Shown: piece by piece, positions 8,291 through 17,296 of the stretch
Numbering within the stretch: position 1 is the stretch's first letter
Layout of the letters: every line of letters begins with the position of its first letter
Origin: Pseudomonas sp. BMS12
GTDB lineage: Bacteria > Pseudomonadota > Gammaproteobacteria > Pseudomonadales > Pseudomonadaceae
Assembly (NCBI RefSeq): GCF_001592875.1
Contig: NZ_LSOF01000018.1
Coordinates: forward strand, 104,236-168,235
Direction: 5' to 3'
DNA length: 64,000 nt
Notes under the pieces: generated by a model
The model's input: only the letters and a program-made list of their open reading frames with translations
Database searches by the model: none
What the model was told of the DNA's origin: nothing
Program-made: the position numbers and the translations under genes

Positions 8291-9385
8291 ATGACTGACT
8301 CAAGACAGTGGGCCCGCGAAGCGGTGCGCATCATCGAGGCGGACTTCCAGCGCAGCGCCGACACCCACCTGATTCCCCTGGCGCTGCCCGGCCTGCCGGG
8401 CGTCGAGCTGTATTTCAAGGATGAGTCGAGCCACCCCACCGGCAGCCTCAAGCATCGTCTGGCGCGCTCGTTGTTCCTCTATGCCCTGTGCAACGGCTGG
8501 CTCAAGCCAGGGGCGCCGGTGATCGAGGCCTCCAGCGGTTCCACGGCGATCTCCGAAGCCTATTTCGCTCGTCTGCTGGGCCTGCCGTTCATTGCCGTCG
8601 TGCCGGCTGCCACGGCCCAGGAAAAGCTGGCGCAGATCGCCTTCTATGGCGGGCGCACGCACCTGGTGGACGATCCCACGCAGATCCATGCCGAATCCCT
8701 GCGCCTGGCTCGTGAAACCGGCGGCCACTTCATGGACCAGTTCACCTATGCCGAGCGCGCCACCGACTGGCGGGCGAACAACAATATCGCCGAGTCGATC
8801 TTCCAGCAGATGCGCCACGAGTCGTTCCCCGAGCCGAACTGGTTGGTATCCAGCCCGGGTACGGGGGGCACCCTGGCGACCCTCGGCCGCTACGTGCGCT
8901 ATCGCCAATACGCAACCCGCGTGCTGTGCGCCGATGCCGAGCGCTCGGTTTTCTTCGACAGTTACGTCAGTGGCGATCGCAGCCTGACCCTGGGCTGTGG
9001 CTCGCGCATCGAGGGCATTGGCCGGCCGCGGGTGGAGCCGTCCTTCATGCCGGAGGTACTGGATGCCGTGTGCAAGGTGCCTGATGCCCTGTCCCTGGCG
9101 GCCATGCATTACCTGGCGCAACGCCTGGGGCGGCGCGTCGGCGCCTCCAGCGGCACCAACCTGGTCGGTGCGCTGCTGGTGGCACAACGCATGGTCGAGG
9201 CAGGCGAGCGCGGCTCGGTGGTGACGATTCTCTGCGACGGTGGCGAGCGTTACGCCACCAGTTACTACGACGACGCCTGGCTGCAGGGACAGGGCTTCGC
9301 CCTGGCCGCGCTGATTGAGCAGGTACGCGCCTGCGCCGAGGAGGGCGCGGCGCTGCCCGAACTGCAAAGCCTGTTCCGCAGTTAG
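8291..9385 (+). CDS. PLP-dependent cysteine-synthase-family enzyme
   Basis: A 364-aa fold-type II PLP enzyme. The PLP-binding lysine is expected at Lys-54 in PTGSLKHRLA, and EASSGSTAISEAYFARLLG corresponds to the substrate-binding loop (normally SSGNTG). SSPGTGGTLATLGR matches the phosphate-binding glycine loop. Family members include cysteine synthase, cystathionine beta-synthase and cysteine desulfhydrases. The loop reads SSGSTAIS rather than SGNTGI, so an alternative substrate is possible. It follows the DMT transporter gene closely and its stop overlaps by 4 bp with that of convergent lapD. Confidence 0.82.
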   Translation: MTDSRQWAREAVRIIEADFQRSADTHLIPLALPGLPGVELYFKDESSHPTGSLKHRLARSLFLYALCNGWLKPGAPVIEASSGSTAISEAYFARLLGLPFIAVVPAATAQEKLAQIAFYGGRTHLVDDPTQIHAESLRLARETGGHFMDQFTYAERATDWRANNNIAESIFQQMRHESFPEPNWLVSSPGTGGTLATLGRYVRYRQYATRVLCADAERSVFFDSYVSGDRSLTLGCGSRIEGIGRPRVEPSFMPEVLDAVCKVPDALSLAAMHYLAQRLGRRVGASSGTNLVGALLVAQRMVEAGERGSVVTILCDGGERYATSYYDDAWLQGQGFALAALIEQVRACAEEGAALPELQSLFRS

Positions 9386-11328
9386 CCCTGCCAGGGTGCC
9401 GGAGCGCCGATCAGACGCCCCATGGCGCCATGGATGCCGAGCTCGGTGAGCACCGCGAGTTCGCCTTCGGTCTCTACCATCTCGCCGATCAACGGCAGGT
9501 CGATGCTGTTGGTGGCGCGGAAGATGGCCTCGATGAACACGCGCTTGTCGTCTTCCTGGTCGATGCTGCGGATGTAGCTGCCGTCGATCTTCAGGTAGGC
9601 AAGGCCCAGGTGGGTGAGGTTGCCGATCAGGCTGAAACGTCCGCCGAAGTGCTGCAGCCCCAGGTTGAAACCGGTTTCGCGCACTCGTTGGCTGAGTTTC
9701 TCCAGCTCGGCGGCGGGGGGCAGGTGGCGCTCGTCCAGTTCCAGGGTCATCAGCTCGCCCTGCTCGGTATGCGCCTTGAGCAGTTCCAGCAGTTTGTCGA
9801 AGTTGGCGGGTTCGCGCAGGGTGGCGGCGGACAGGCTCAGCGCCAGCGGCTGCGGGTGCCGGCTCAGGTGCGCCAGGCTGTGTTCGAGCATGGCCAGGTC
9901 GAACCGCGCGGTCCAGCCCAGACGCTCGATCCAGGGCAGGAAGCGGCCGGCGGCAATGGCCTCGCCCTGCGGGTCGAGCAGGCGCGCCAGGACCTTCTGG
10001 TGAATGACCTGGTCGCGCGCGACGCATTCGGCCACGGGCTGGAAGTACAGCTGCAGCTTGCCCTGGTTGAGGGCCTCGTCGATCCACTTGCGCCAGTCAT
10101 GCTGGCCCTGGCCGGGCAGGGCGTTGAGGTCGTCCACGCGCTCCCAGGGTTTGTCTGCATGCGACTGTGCCTGCGCCAGAGCCTGGTCGGTCCGGGCGAT
10201 CACCGTCTGGATTTCCTCGCCCGGTTTGAATGCGGCGATGCCCAGGTGGGCGACCGGCGTGCAGTCGCTGGCGCCAGTCTGGCGCAGGCTTTCCAGACCC
10301 TCGGTAAGGCCCTGGGCCAGGCGGTCGGCGTCGTCGCCGGAGAGGCCCGGGGTCAGCAGGGTGAATTCGCCACCGCGGCTACGTGAGGCCAGCCAGTCCG
10401 GGCTGCCGCGCTCGGCCAGCAGGCGCTTGAGAATTTCACCGATGGCACCGATCAGTTCGTCGGTCTTCTGCCCACCGAGGCGCTGGTTGAGGCCGCCCAG
10501 GTCGTTGACCCGCAGGAACATCACATAGCCTTCGGCATTCTGCTCGGTGATGGCGAGCTGGCTGGCCAGCTTGATGTCGAACAGCCGACGGTTGGCCAAG
10601 CCCGTCAAGGTGTCCTGGTAGGCTTCCTCGCGCAACTTCTCGCTGCGCGCGGCCTCCTCGGCGAAAAGCTGCTTGAGTTTCTCGACCATCTGGTTCATGG
10701 CCAGGACGACGCGCTTGAGCTCTGGCGTGCGCGGTACTCGCGGCAGGGTGAGGAATTCGCGACGGGTGATGGCCTGGGCCTGCTGCACCATGTTGTCCAG
10801 CGGGCGCAGCTGGGTACGCAGCAGCCAGCCGCCGAGGATGGCACTGACCACGCCGCACAGCAGCAGCCAGAGCAGGCTGCCAATGGCGCTGTCCCACAGT
10901 TTGGCCAGGGCGAATTGCGGATGGCTGAGCACCTCGACCCGCGCTGCCTGCTCCCAGCCACGCATGATCAGCGCATCGCCCCCCTGCGGCTCCAGGTTGA
11001 CCAGGTCGACGAACCAGGCCGGCACTTTGTCGGACGTGACGGTGGTGCGCCGCTCGACGATGACCTCGTCGCCGGGGATGCGGACCACGCGGATGGTGGC
11101 GAAGTAGCCGCTGTCGAAGATCGAGCTGACCATCAGCTCGATCATTGCCGGGTCGTCGACGTGCGGTGTCATCGACAGACCGAGGGCGGTGGCGGCGTCC
11201 TGGGCATGAGAGCGCAACTGGCTGAGCAGCTGCTCGCGCGAGCTTTCCACGCCGGAGATGAAGCTGCCGGTGAAGGCCACCACGAGGAACAGGCAGATGG
11301 CGAGAAATAGCTGTTTCAACAGGGACAT
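9382..11328 (-). CDS. lapD: LapD-type cyclic-di-GMP receptor, inner membrane
   Basis: A 648-aa protein with a membrane segment at about residues 5-25, a periplasmic LapD/MoxY-type domain, a second membrane segment near 152-172, a HAMP region, then GGDEF and EAL domains that are both degenerate (RGGEF instead of GGDEF; KVLARL where EAL would be). This is the architecture of LapD, which binds c-di-GMP through its EAL domain and then sequesters the protease LapG in the periplasm. The tryptophan essential for LapG binding in characterised LapD is present at the same number, Trp-125 (MRGWEQ). It lies 9 bp after lapG in an operon. Together they control release of the LapA-type adhesin encoded at the right end of the window. 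Confidence 0.93.
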   Translation of the reverse strand: MSLLKQLFLAICLFLVVAFTGSFISGVESSREQLLSQLRSHAQDAATALGLSMTPHVDDPAMIELMVSSIFDSGYFATIRVVRIPGDEVIVERRTTVTSDKVPAWFVDLVNLEPQGGDALIMRGWEQAARVEVLSHPQFALAKLWDSAIGSLLWLLLCGVVSAILGGWLLRTQLRPLDNMVQQAQAITRREFLTLPRVPRTPELKRVVLAMNQMVEKLKQLFAEEAARSEKLREEAYQDTLTGLANRRLFDIKLASQLAITEQNAEGYVMFLRVNDLGGLNQRLGGQKTDELIGAIGEILKRLLAERGSPDWLASRSRGGEFTLLTPGLSGDDADRLAQGLTEGLESLRQTGASDCTPVAHLGIAAFKPGEEIQTVIARTDQALAQAQSHADKPWERVDDLNALPGQGQHDWRKWIDEALNQGKLQLYFQPVAECVARDQVIHQKVLARLLDPQGEAIAAGRFLPWIERLGWTARFDLAMLEHSLAHLSRHPQPLALSLSAATLREPANFDKLLELLKAHTEQGELMTLELDERHLPPAAELEKLSQRVRETGFNLGLQHFGGRFSLIGNLTHLGLAYLKIDGSYIRSIDQEDDKRVFIEAIFRATNSIDLPLIGEMVETEGELAVLTELGIHGAMGRLIGAPAPWQG

Positions 11329-11337
11329 GATCTTCTC

Positions 11338-12036
11338 CTAGCCCTCTCCGATGTCGAATCCTTCGGCGCGCATCTTCTTCAGCAGGTCCTGCCAGCGCGA
11401 GAGTTTCTTGGTGTCGCTTTTCTTGCCGGTCTGTCCCGGCAGATAGAGCCCTTCGGCATTGAAGGCGTAGACCGGCAGCAGATCCTTGCGTTGGGAGGCG
11501 GGGCGGATTTCGCCGATCAGGTTGTCCAGTACCAGCGGTTCGGCACCGGGGCTGGCGTAGTAGGTCAGCACCATGTGCGCCTGGTTGTACTTGAGCGCCT
11601 TGACGTAGGTAATGCGCAGTCTTTCCGAGGGGACGCCGAGGCGGCGCAGGGTGAAGTACTTGGCGATGGAGTAGTCCTCGCAATCGCCGGCACCCTTGAC
11701 CAGCGCCTCGATCGGGGTGGCCCAGTAGTCGTTCTGGCGCCAGTTGCGGATGTCGTCGGAGAAGCGGAACTGGCGGTTGAAGAAGCGATTGACGCTGGTC
11801 AGCTTGTCTTTCTCGGCAAGGTTTTCGCTGGCGCGGATCAGCTCGTCCCAGGCCTGGATGCGGCCCTTGGCGGGGCCCAGGTTGCCGTAGCGTTTTTCGG
11901 CGTTGCCGAGGATCAGGTCGAAGTTCCAGTTGGCGCGTACGGCCAGGGCCAGGAGGATCAGCAGCAGAGTGCCGAGCAGTGGCGGCACCGCCGATAGGCG
12001 CCTGGTTCGTCCCTGGACACGCGGCCGCAGCTGCAT
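11338..12036 (-). CDS. lapG: LapG-type periplasmic cysteine protease
   Basis: A 232-aa bacterial transglutaminase-like cysteine proteinase (BTLCP). A membrane-spanning signal-like segment lies at about residues 20-36. The catalytic triad is visible: Cys-119 in KGAGDCEDY, His-154 in QAHMVL and Asp-171 in LVLDN, with spacing close to characterised LapG. The acidic residues flanking Cys-119 (DCED) match the calcium-binding positions of the family. LapG cleaves LapA adhesins at a di-alanine site when LapD is not bound to c-di-GMP. The gene is first in the lapG-lapD pair. Confidence 0.93.
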   Translation of the reverse strand: MQLRPRVQGRTRRLSAVPPLLGTLLLILLALAVRANWNFDLILGNAEKRYGNLGPAKGRIQAWDELIRASENLAEKDKLTSVNRFFNRQFRFSDDIRNWRQNDYWATPIEALVKGAGDCEDYSIAKYFTLRRLGVPSERLRITYVKALKYNQAHMVLTYYASPGAEPLVLDNLIGEIRPASQRKDLLPVYAFNAEGLYLPGQTGKKSDTKKLSRWQDLLKKMRAEGFDIGEG

Positions 12037-12111
12037 CTGACTTCTCCCGAGGAAGGTGGGAGAAGTGTAGGCAAGCCGGTGGCGCTTTGCCGTTTTCGCT
12101 GCACTAACCGA

Positions 12112-12513
12112 TCAGCGGCTCGGCAGGGTCTTCTGGCGCAGGATGTAGAGGCTGACCAGCACCGCGCTGGTCAACATGAAGGCACGTGCCCAGGGCATCG
12201 GCACCAGGTAGCAGGACAGGCCGATGCTGGCCCACATCAGGCCGATGGCGTAGACCTTGCCCTTGAGCGGGATGCCGTTGCCCTCCAGGTAGTCGCGAAT
12301 CCACGGACCGAGGTGGCGGTGGTTGACCAGCCACAGGTAGAAACGCCGCGAGCTGCGCACGAAACAGGCGGCGGCCAGGAGCAGGAAGGGGGTGGTCGGC
12401 AGCACCGGCACGAAGATGCCGATCACGCCGAGCACGACGCTCAGCCAGCCGACCACCAGCAGCGTGTAGCGCACGCTGCGGTAACGGCTTTGCTGGATAT
12501 CGGCGTGCGCCAT
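12112..12513 (-). CDS. DUF454 (YbaN-like) membrane protein
   Basis: A 133-aa small membrane protein with three or four hydrophobic segments. The motif PVLPTTPFLLLAAACFVRSS and the stretch PWIRDYLEGNGIPLKGK are characteristic of the DUF454/YbaN family. It lies just before lapG on the same strand and directly after a UPF0149 gene. The molecular function is unknown. Confidence 0.85.
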   Translation of the reverse strand: MAHADIQQSRYRSVRYTLLVVGWLSVVLGVIGIFVPVLPTTPFLLLAAACFVRSSRRFYLWLVNHRHLGPWIRDYLEGNGIPLKGKVYAIGLMWASIGLSCYLVPMPWARAFMLTSAVLVSLYILRQKTLPSR

Positions 12514-12522
12514 AAGCGCGAC

Positions 12523-13110
12523 TTAGTGGTGACGAGGCTTCAGGAGTGCGGGCTTTTCTTCCGGTGCCTGGCAGAGCAGGAACAGGGCGGTCAGCAGCTC
12601 GGGGATCTGATCGACCATGCTGTCCACCAGCTGGCGGTCGCGGGCGATTTCGGCGAATTCCGGCTGCTCGTCGAACAGGCCGGAGGCGACCATGATCGGC
12701 AGTAGCAGTTCGCTGACTTCGTCCTCGGAGTCTTCGAACCACACCGCCTCGCGCAGGAAGACGCCTTCCATGAAGCCGATGCACCAGCCACGCAGGTCGG
12801 AGTCGTCCGGGTCGTCGCCAAGGTCGAGGTCGCAGGGGATTTCCGGCTCGTCGTCGCTGGCCAGCTGGCGGGCGATGTGGCTCTTGAGCAGGTGCAGGGT
12901 GATTTCCACCTCTTCGCGCTCGATGTCGCTGCGGTAATGCGGTGGCTCGGCGAACAGGGCGTCGATCCATTCGCGCTCGGGCACCTGCTCGGGGCAGATG
13001 GAGAGGGCGGTCAGGTAACCGTGTGCGGCCACGTAGTCCAGGGCCTCCTCGTGCAGATCATCGGCATCGAGAAAGGCTTGCAGGCGGGACAGTTGCTCGG
13101 CGAAGGACAT
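12523..13110 (-). CDS. YecA/UPF0149 family protein
   Basis: A 195-aa acidic, cytoplasmic, helical protein. It starts MSFAEQLSRLQAFLDA and contains the family pattern around LRGWCIGFMEGVF (residues about 100-112). The ATG at 13110 is preferred over much longer in-frame extensions, which would run through the recQ promoter and gene; AAGGT lies about 9 bases upstream. Its function is unknown. It is divergent from recQ with about 130 bp between them and only 9 bp before the DUF454 gene. Confidence 0.85.
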   Translation of the reverse strand: MSFAEQLSRLQAFLDADDLHEEALDYVAAHGYLTALSICPEQVPEREWIDALFAEPPHYRSDIEREEVEITLHLLKSHIARQLASDDEPEIPCDLDLGDDPDDSDLRGWCIGFMEGVFLREAVWFEDSEDEVSELLLPIMVASGLFDEQPEFAEIARDRQLVDSMVDQIPELLTALFLLCQAPEEKPALLKPRHH

Positions 13111-13239
13111 CGTGGGGTTACCTTGAGTGAGTAAACATCGCGATTCTAGTCGTCTCGCCTCGCAAAAGCACGGCCGACGGGCGATGGTCTGACCTAGCTG
13201 TCGCTCGCGTATACTTCGCCGCTCGCAACGGAGACCGGC

Positions 13240-15387
13240 ATGCTCGACCAGGCACCACAACGCAGCGCACGCAGCATTCTCAAAGACGTATTCGGCTACG
13301 ACGCCTTCCGCGGCAACCAGGCCGCGATCATCGAGCGCGTGGCCGCTGGCGGCGATGCCCTGGTACTGATGCCCACCGGCGGCGGCAAGTCGCTGTGTTA
13401 TCAGGTGCCGGGCCTGCTGCGTGACGGCCTGGCGGTGATCGTCTCGCCGCTGATCGCGCTGATGGACGACCAGGTCGCCACCCTCGACGAACTGGGCGTG
13501 GCTGCCGTGGCGCTCAATTCCACCCTGAGCAACGACGAGCAGCGCGAGATCGCCGAGCGTATCCGCCGCGGTGAGATCAAGTTCCTCTACCTGGCCCCCG
13601 AACGCCTGGTGCAGCCACGCATGCTGGCTTTCCTGCAGAATCTGCAGATCGCCCTGTTCGCCATCGACGAGGCGCACTGCGTGTCGCAGTGGGGCCACGA
13701 TTTCCGCCCGGAATACCTGCAGCTGGGTCAGCTGGCCGAGCTGTTCCCCGGCGTGCCGCGCATCGCCCTGACCGCCACGGCGGACAAGCGCACCCGCGAG
13801 GAGATCGCCCAGCGCCTGCATCTGGAAAATGCCGAACGCTTTCTCTCCAGCTTCGACCGCCCGAACATCTTCTATCGCATCCAGCCCAAGGATCAGCCGC
13901 GCAAGCAGCTACTGGCCTTCCTCGCCGCGCGCAAGGGCGATGCCGGCATCGTCTATTGCCTGTCGCGCAAGAAGGTCGAAGAGGTGGCCGAGTTCCTCAG
14001 CGCTCAGGGCTTTCCGGCGCTGCCTTACCACGCCGGCCTGCCCAGCGACCTGCGCGCCTACAACCAGAAGCGCTTCCTCAACGAGGAAGGGCTGATCATG
14101 GTGGCGACCATCGCCTTCGGCATGGGCATCGACAAACCCAACGTGCGCTTCGTCTGCCACCTTGATCTGCCCAAGAGCCTCGAGGCCTATTACCAGGAAA
14201 CCGGCCGCGCCGGCCGCGACGGCCTGCCGGCGGATGCCTGGATGGCCTACGGTCTGCAGGACGTGATCTTCCTCAAGCAGATGCTCAGCAACTCCGAGGG
14301 TGACGAGCGCCACAAGCGCGTCGAGCAGCACAAGCTGGACGCCATGCTGGCCCTCTGCGAAGAAATTCGCTGCCGGCGCCAGGCGCTGCTGGCCTATTTC
14401 GACGAAGACCTGCCGCAGCCCTGTGGCCATTGCGACACCTGCGTCGATCAGGTGCAGACCTGGGACGCCACCGAGCCGGCACGCCAGGGCCTATCGGCCA
14501 TATACCGCAGCGGCCAGCGCTATGGTGTCGGTCACCTGGTGGACATCCTGCTGGGCCGCGACAACGACAAGATTCGCGCCGTTGGGCATCAGCACCTGCC
14601 GGTGTTCGGGATCGGCAAGGCGTTGAGCGAAGGCGAGTGGCGCACCCTGTTCCGCCAGTTGGTGGCGCGCGGCCTGGCCGATGTCGACCTGGAAGGCTAT
14701 GGCGGCCTGCGTCTGTCCGACAGTTGCCGCCCGCTGCTGCGCGGCGAGGTGACCCTGGAGCTGCGCCGCGACCTCAAGCCGCAGCAGGCGGCCAAGGCTT
14801 CCGGCAGCAGCGCCAGCCAGCTGGTGCGCGGCGAGGAACGCGAGCAGTGGGAAGCCCTGCGCACCTTGCGCCGCAAGCTGGCCGAGGAACACAGCGTGCC
14901 GCCCTACGTCATCTTCCCCGACTCGACCCTGCTGGAAATGCTGCGCAGCCAACCGCGCAGCCTGGACGAGATGGCGCGGGTCAGCGGCGTTGGCGCGCGC
15001 AAGCTGGAACGCTATGGCCAGGCCTTCCTCGAAGTGCTCAACGGCGCTGGCGAGGGCGAGGCGCCCAAGGTGGTGCAGGACCTGCGCCACGAGCTGGTCA
15101 GCCTGGCCCGCGCGGGCATGACGCCGGCACAGATCGCTAGCCAGCTGAACTGTGGCGAGAAGAGCGTGTACAACATGCTGGCCGAGGCCATCGGCCGCCA
15201 GCAGTTGTCCCTGGAGCAGGCGTTGGACCTGCCGGAAGAGCTGCTGGGTGCGATTCAGGACGCCTTCCTCGATGGGGAGGGCGAGTTGCCGCCGGTGGCC
15301 GCCATCGTCGAGCAGTTCGCCGGCCAGGTGCCGGAGGGCGTGCTGCATTGCGTGCGGGCCGCGTTGCAGGCCGAGTTCGAGGTGTAA
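13240..15387 (+). CDS. recQ: ATP-dependent DNA helicase RecQ
   Basis: A 715-aa 3'-5' DNA helicase for recombination and repair. Walker A is MPTGGGKS (Lys-50); the DEAH box begins at Asp-143 and continues into the aromatic-rich loop HCVSQWGHDFRPEY. The second helicase lobe has ATIAFGMGIDKPNVRFV and ETGRAGRDG. A zinc-binding cysteine set (CGHCDTC near residue 395) and a winged-helix region follow, then an HRDC domain (about 525-600) and an extra C-terminal region with a helix-turn-helix-like sequence (LNCGEKSVYNMLAEA). Length and domain order are normal for a RecQ with an extended C-terminus. Confidence 0.96.
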   Translation: MLDQAPQRSARSILKDVFGYDAFRGNQAAIIERVAAGGDALVLMPTGGGKSLCYQVPGLLRDGLAVIVSPLIALMDDQVATLDELGVAAVALNSTLSNDEQREIAERIRRGEIKFLYLAPERLVQPRMLAFLQNLQIALFAIDEAHCVSQWGHDFRPEYLQLGQLAELFPGVPRIALTATADKRTREEIAQRLHLENAERFLSSFDRPNIFYRIQPKDQPRKQLLAFLAARKGDAGIVYCLSRKKVEEVAEFLSAQGFPALPYHAGLPSDLRAYNQKRFLNEEGLIMVATIAFGMGIDKPNVRFVCHLDLPKSLEAYYQETGRAGRDGLPADAWMAYGLQDVIFLKQMLSNSEGDERHKRVEQHKLDAMLALCEEIRCRRQALLAYFDEDLPQPCGHCDTCVDQVQTWDATEPARQGLSAIYRSGQRYGVGHLVDILLGRDNDKIRAVGHQHLPVFGIGKALSEGEWRTLFRQLVARGLADVDLEGYGGLRLSDSCRPLLRGEVTLELRRDLKPQQAAKASGSSASQLVRGEEREQWEALRTLRRKLAEEHSVPPYVIFPDSTLLEMLRSQPRSLDEMARVSGVGARKLERYGQAFLEVLNGAGEGEAPKVVQDLRHELVSLARAGMTPAQIASQLNCGEKSVYNMLAEAIGRQQLSLEQALDLPEELLGAIQDAFLDGEGELPPVAAIVEQFAGQVPEGVLHCVRAALQAEFEV

Positions 15388-15481
15388 CTGGCCGCAACCG
15401 CCACCCGGGCTGGCGCGAATCGTCGCTTTCAGCCGCCGGTGCGGCTGCTAGCATCGCGGCTTTCCCTTGCCGGAAGCTCTC

Positions 15482-16486
15482 ATGGACCGACTGATTCAGG
15501 CCAATGGCCAGCCGCACTACGGTATTTTTCCCGCGGCGCCGGGCGAGGTTAACTGGTGCGATTTCGACTTCCGCTCGCCCATGGGGCGCCGCCGTGGTGC
15601 CCTGGCCAAATGGCGGCGCTATCACCAGTTCCAGTATTTCGGCCTGGTCAGCGACGAACTGATCGGCGGCTGTGCCCTGGCCGACATCAGCCTGCTCACG
15701 GCGGGCTTCGTCTACCTGTTCCAACCGGCCACGGGGCGCATGATCGAGCGCCAGTTTCGCAAGCCGCTCGGGCTCGGCACTTCCTTCTCGACGCAGCCGA
15801 ATGGAGGGGCCTGCGAGCTGCGCAGCGGCGCCAACCTGCTGCGCCTGGACAACCAGGGCGCCAGCAAGCAACTGCTGGTAGAGCTGGACGACGGCACGCG
15901 GATCGAGGCGAGTTTCTCCGAGGAGCAGTTCCAGCCCATGTGCATCTGCACGCCGACGGCGGCCGATGGCTGGGTCTATGCGCAGAAGGTCGCCGGGGTG
16001 CGCTGTCAGGGGCGGGTGCAGAGCACCCTCGGCGATTTCGACCTGGCCGCCCTGGATGCGTTCGCCCATCACGACTGGTCTGCCGGCTATATGCGCCCGG
16101 AGACGCACTGGAACTGGGCCTGCCTGTCCGGCCTGGTGGGCACGACGCGGGTCGGCCTGAACCTGTCCTGCGGGGTCAACGAAACCAGTTTCAGCGAGAA
16201 CTGCTACTGGCTCGATGGCCAGCTGCTGCCGGTCAGCGGCGTGCATTTCCAGTTCGAGCGTGACGACCCGTTGCGGCCTTGGCGCATCGTCTCCGGCGAT
16301 GGCCAGGTGGAGCTGGAGTTTCGCGGCCACGGCCTGCACCGCGAGCACCTCGACCTGGGCCTGCTGGCCAGCAACTTCAAACAGGTTTTCGGTTGTTTCC
16401 AGGGCACTCTACGGCCGCCGGGGCGAGCCGAACTGCGTATCGACAACCTCTGGGGCTTCGTCGAGGATCAGTACGTGAAATGGTGA
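15482..16486 (+). CDS. DUF2804 family protein
   Basis: A 334-aa protein with no signal peptide, matching in pattern the DUF2804 family (RRRGALAKWRRYHQFQYFGL, then ADISLLTAGFVYLF). The fold is probably beta-rich. The ATG at 15482 is favoured since the upstream TTG-type start adds only five residues. It lies between recQ and a marR gene, an order I recall from other pseudomonads. The function is unknown; recognition of the DUF is from memory and not certain. Confidence 0.7.
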   Translation: MDRLIQANGQPHYGIFPAAPGEVNWCDFDFRSPMGRRRGALAKWRRYHQFQYFGLVSDELIGGCALADISLLTAGFVYLFQPATGRMIERQFRKPLGLGTSFSTQPNGGACELRSGANLLRLDNQGASKQLLVELDDGTRIEASFSEEQFQPMCICTPTAADGWVYAQKVAGVRCQGRVQSTLGDFDLAALDAFAHHDWSAGYMRPETHWNWACLSGLVGTTRVGLNLSCGVNETSFSENCYWLDGQLLPVSGVHFQFERDDPLRPWRIVSGDGQVELEFRGHGLHREHLDLGLLASNFKQVFGCFQGTLRPPGRAELRIDNLWGFVEDQYVKW

Positions 16487-16607
16487 TGCCAGGCTTGGCG
16501 CGAACGAGCGACGGGGTTATGGTTAGGTGACTAATAATTAGGTTTTTCTGCTGTCCACACGCATCCGGGGATGTGGAGAGCGGCAAGAACCAGCTGAGAG
16601 TCCCGTC

Positions 16608-17042
16608 ATGCACAAGTTCGCCCATCACAGTTTCGGTATGCAGTTGGCTCAGCTTTCCCGCGCCTGGCGCGCGGAGCTGGATCGGCGCCTGTCCGGGCTA
16701 GGTTTGTCCCAGGCCCGCTGGCTGGTGCTGTTGCACCTGGCCCTGCTCAAGGAACCACCGACCCAGCGCGAGCTGGCGCAGACCGTGGGTGTGGAGGGGC
16801 CGACCCTGGCCCGCCTGCTCGATGGCCTGGAGGCCCAGGAACTGGTGCAGCGCATTGCCGTGCCGGAGGATCGCCGGGCCAAGAAGGTGGTACTCAGCGC
16901 CAAGGCGCGACCGCTGATCGAGCAGATTGAGAGTATCGCCCAGCAACTGCGCGCCGAGCTGTTCGCCGGTATCAGCGAAGAAGACCAGCGTCTGTGCCAG
17001 GAGGTGCATGCACGCATCCTGGCCAATCTGGAGCGTTCCTGA
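16608..17042 (+). CDS. MarR-family transcriptional regulator
   Basis: A 144-aa winged-helix regulator. The recognition helix region is TQRELAQTVGVEGPTLARLLDGLE (about residues 47-70), followed by the wing AVPEDRRAKKVVLS, which fits the D-x-R-x(3) wing motif of MarR/SlyA proteins. Such regulators usually respond to phenolic compounds or oxidative signals. It is located between the DUF2804 gene and a fimV-like gene, about 255 bp from the latter. The targets are unknown. Confidence 0.88.
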   Translation: MHKFAHHSFGMQLAQLSRAWRAELDRRLSGLGLSQARWLVLLHLALLKEPPTQRELAQTVGVEGPTLARLLDGLEAQELVQRIAVPEDRRAKKVVLSAKARPLIEQIESIAQQLRAELFAGISEEDQRLCQEVHARILANLERS

Positions 17043-17296
17043 GGCTCTTATCTCTTTGGGTTGTTTCAGTCTTCTGAGTTATCTCCAATTCGACTGAGCA
17101 CTGGTTGGCGTTTGTGTGGCGGCCTTCATATGCTGGCCATATGCCTGCCAGTTCTGTACATGCGTACCAGGTCATCTGGCCGGCATTTTCGTTGCCGGGT
17201 CGCCAGGGATCGCCTCTCGACAGTTGTTGCCTCACGCGCCGAGCCAATCAGGGAATGCACGCTACGAAGCAGAGCGGGCGCGTGCGAGGGGGACTT

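Noticed and set aside
9382..11328. LapD as an active diguanylate cyclase or phosphodiesterase
   Set aside because: Both signature motifs are altered (RGGEF; no EAL), while the periplasmic Trp-125 and neighbour lapG fit a receptor.
13111..13821. Upstream extension of the UPF0149 gene through recQ
   Set aside because: The normal family start is at 13110, and the rest is antisense to recQ.
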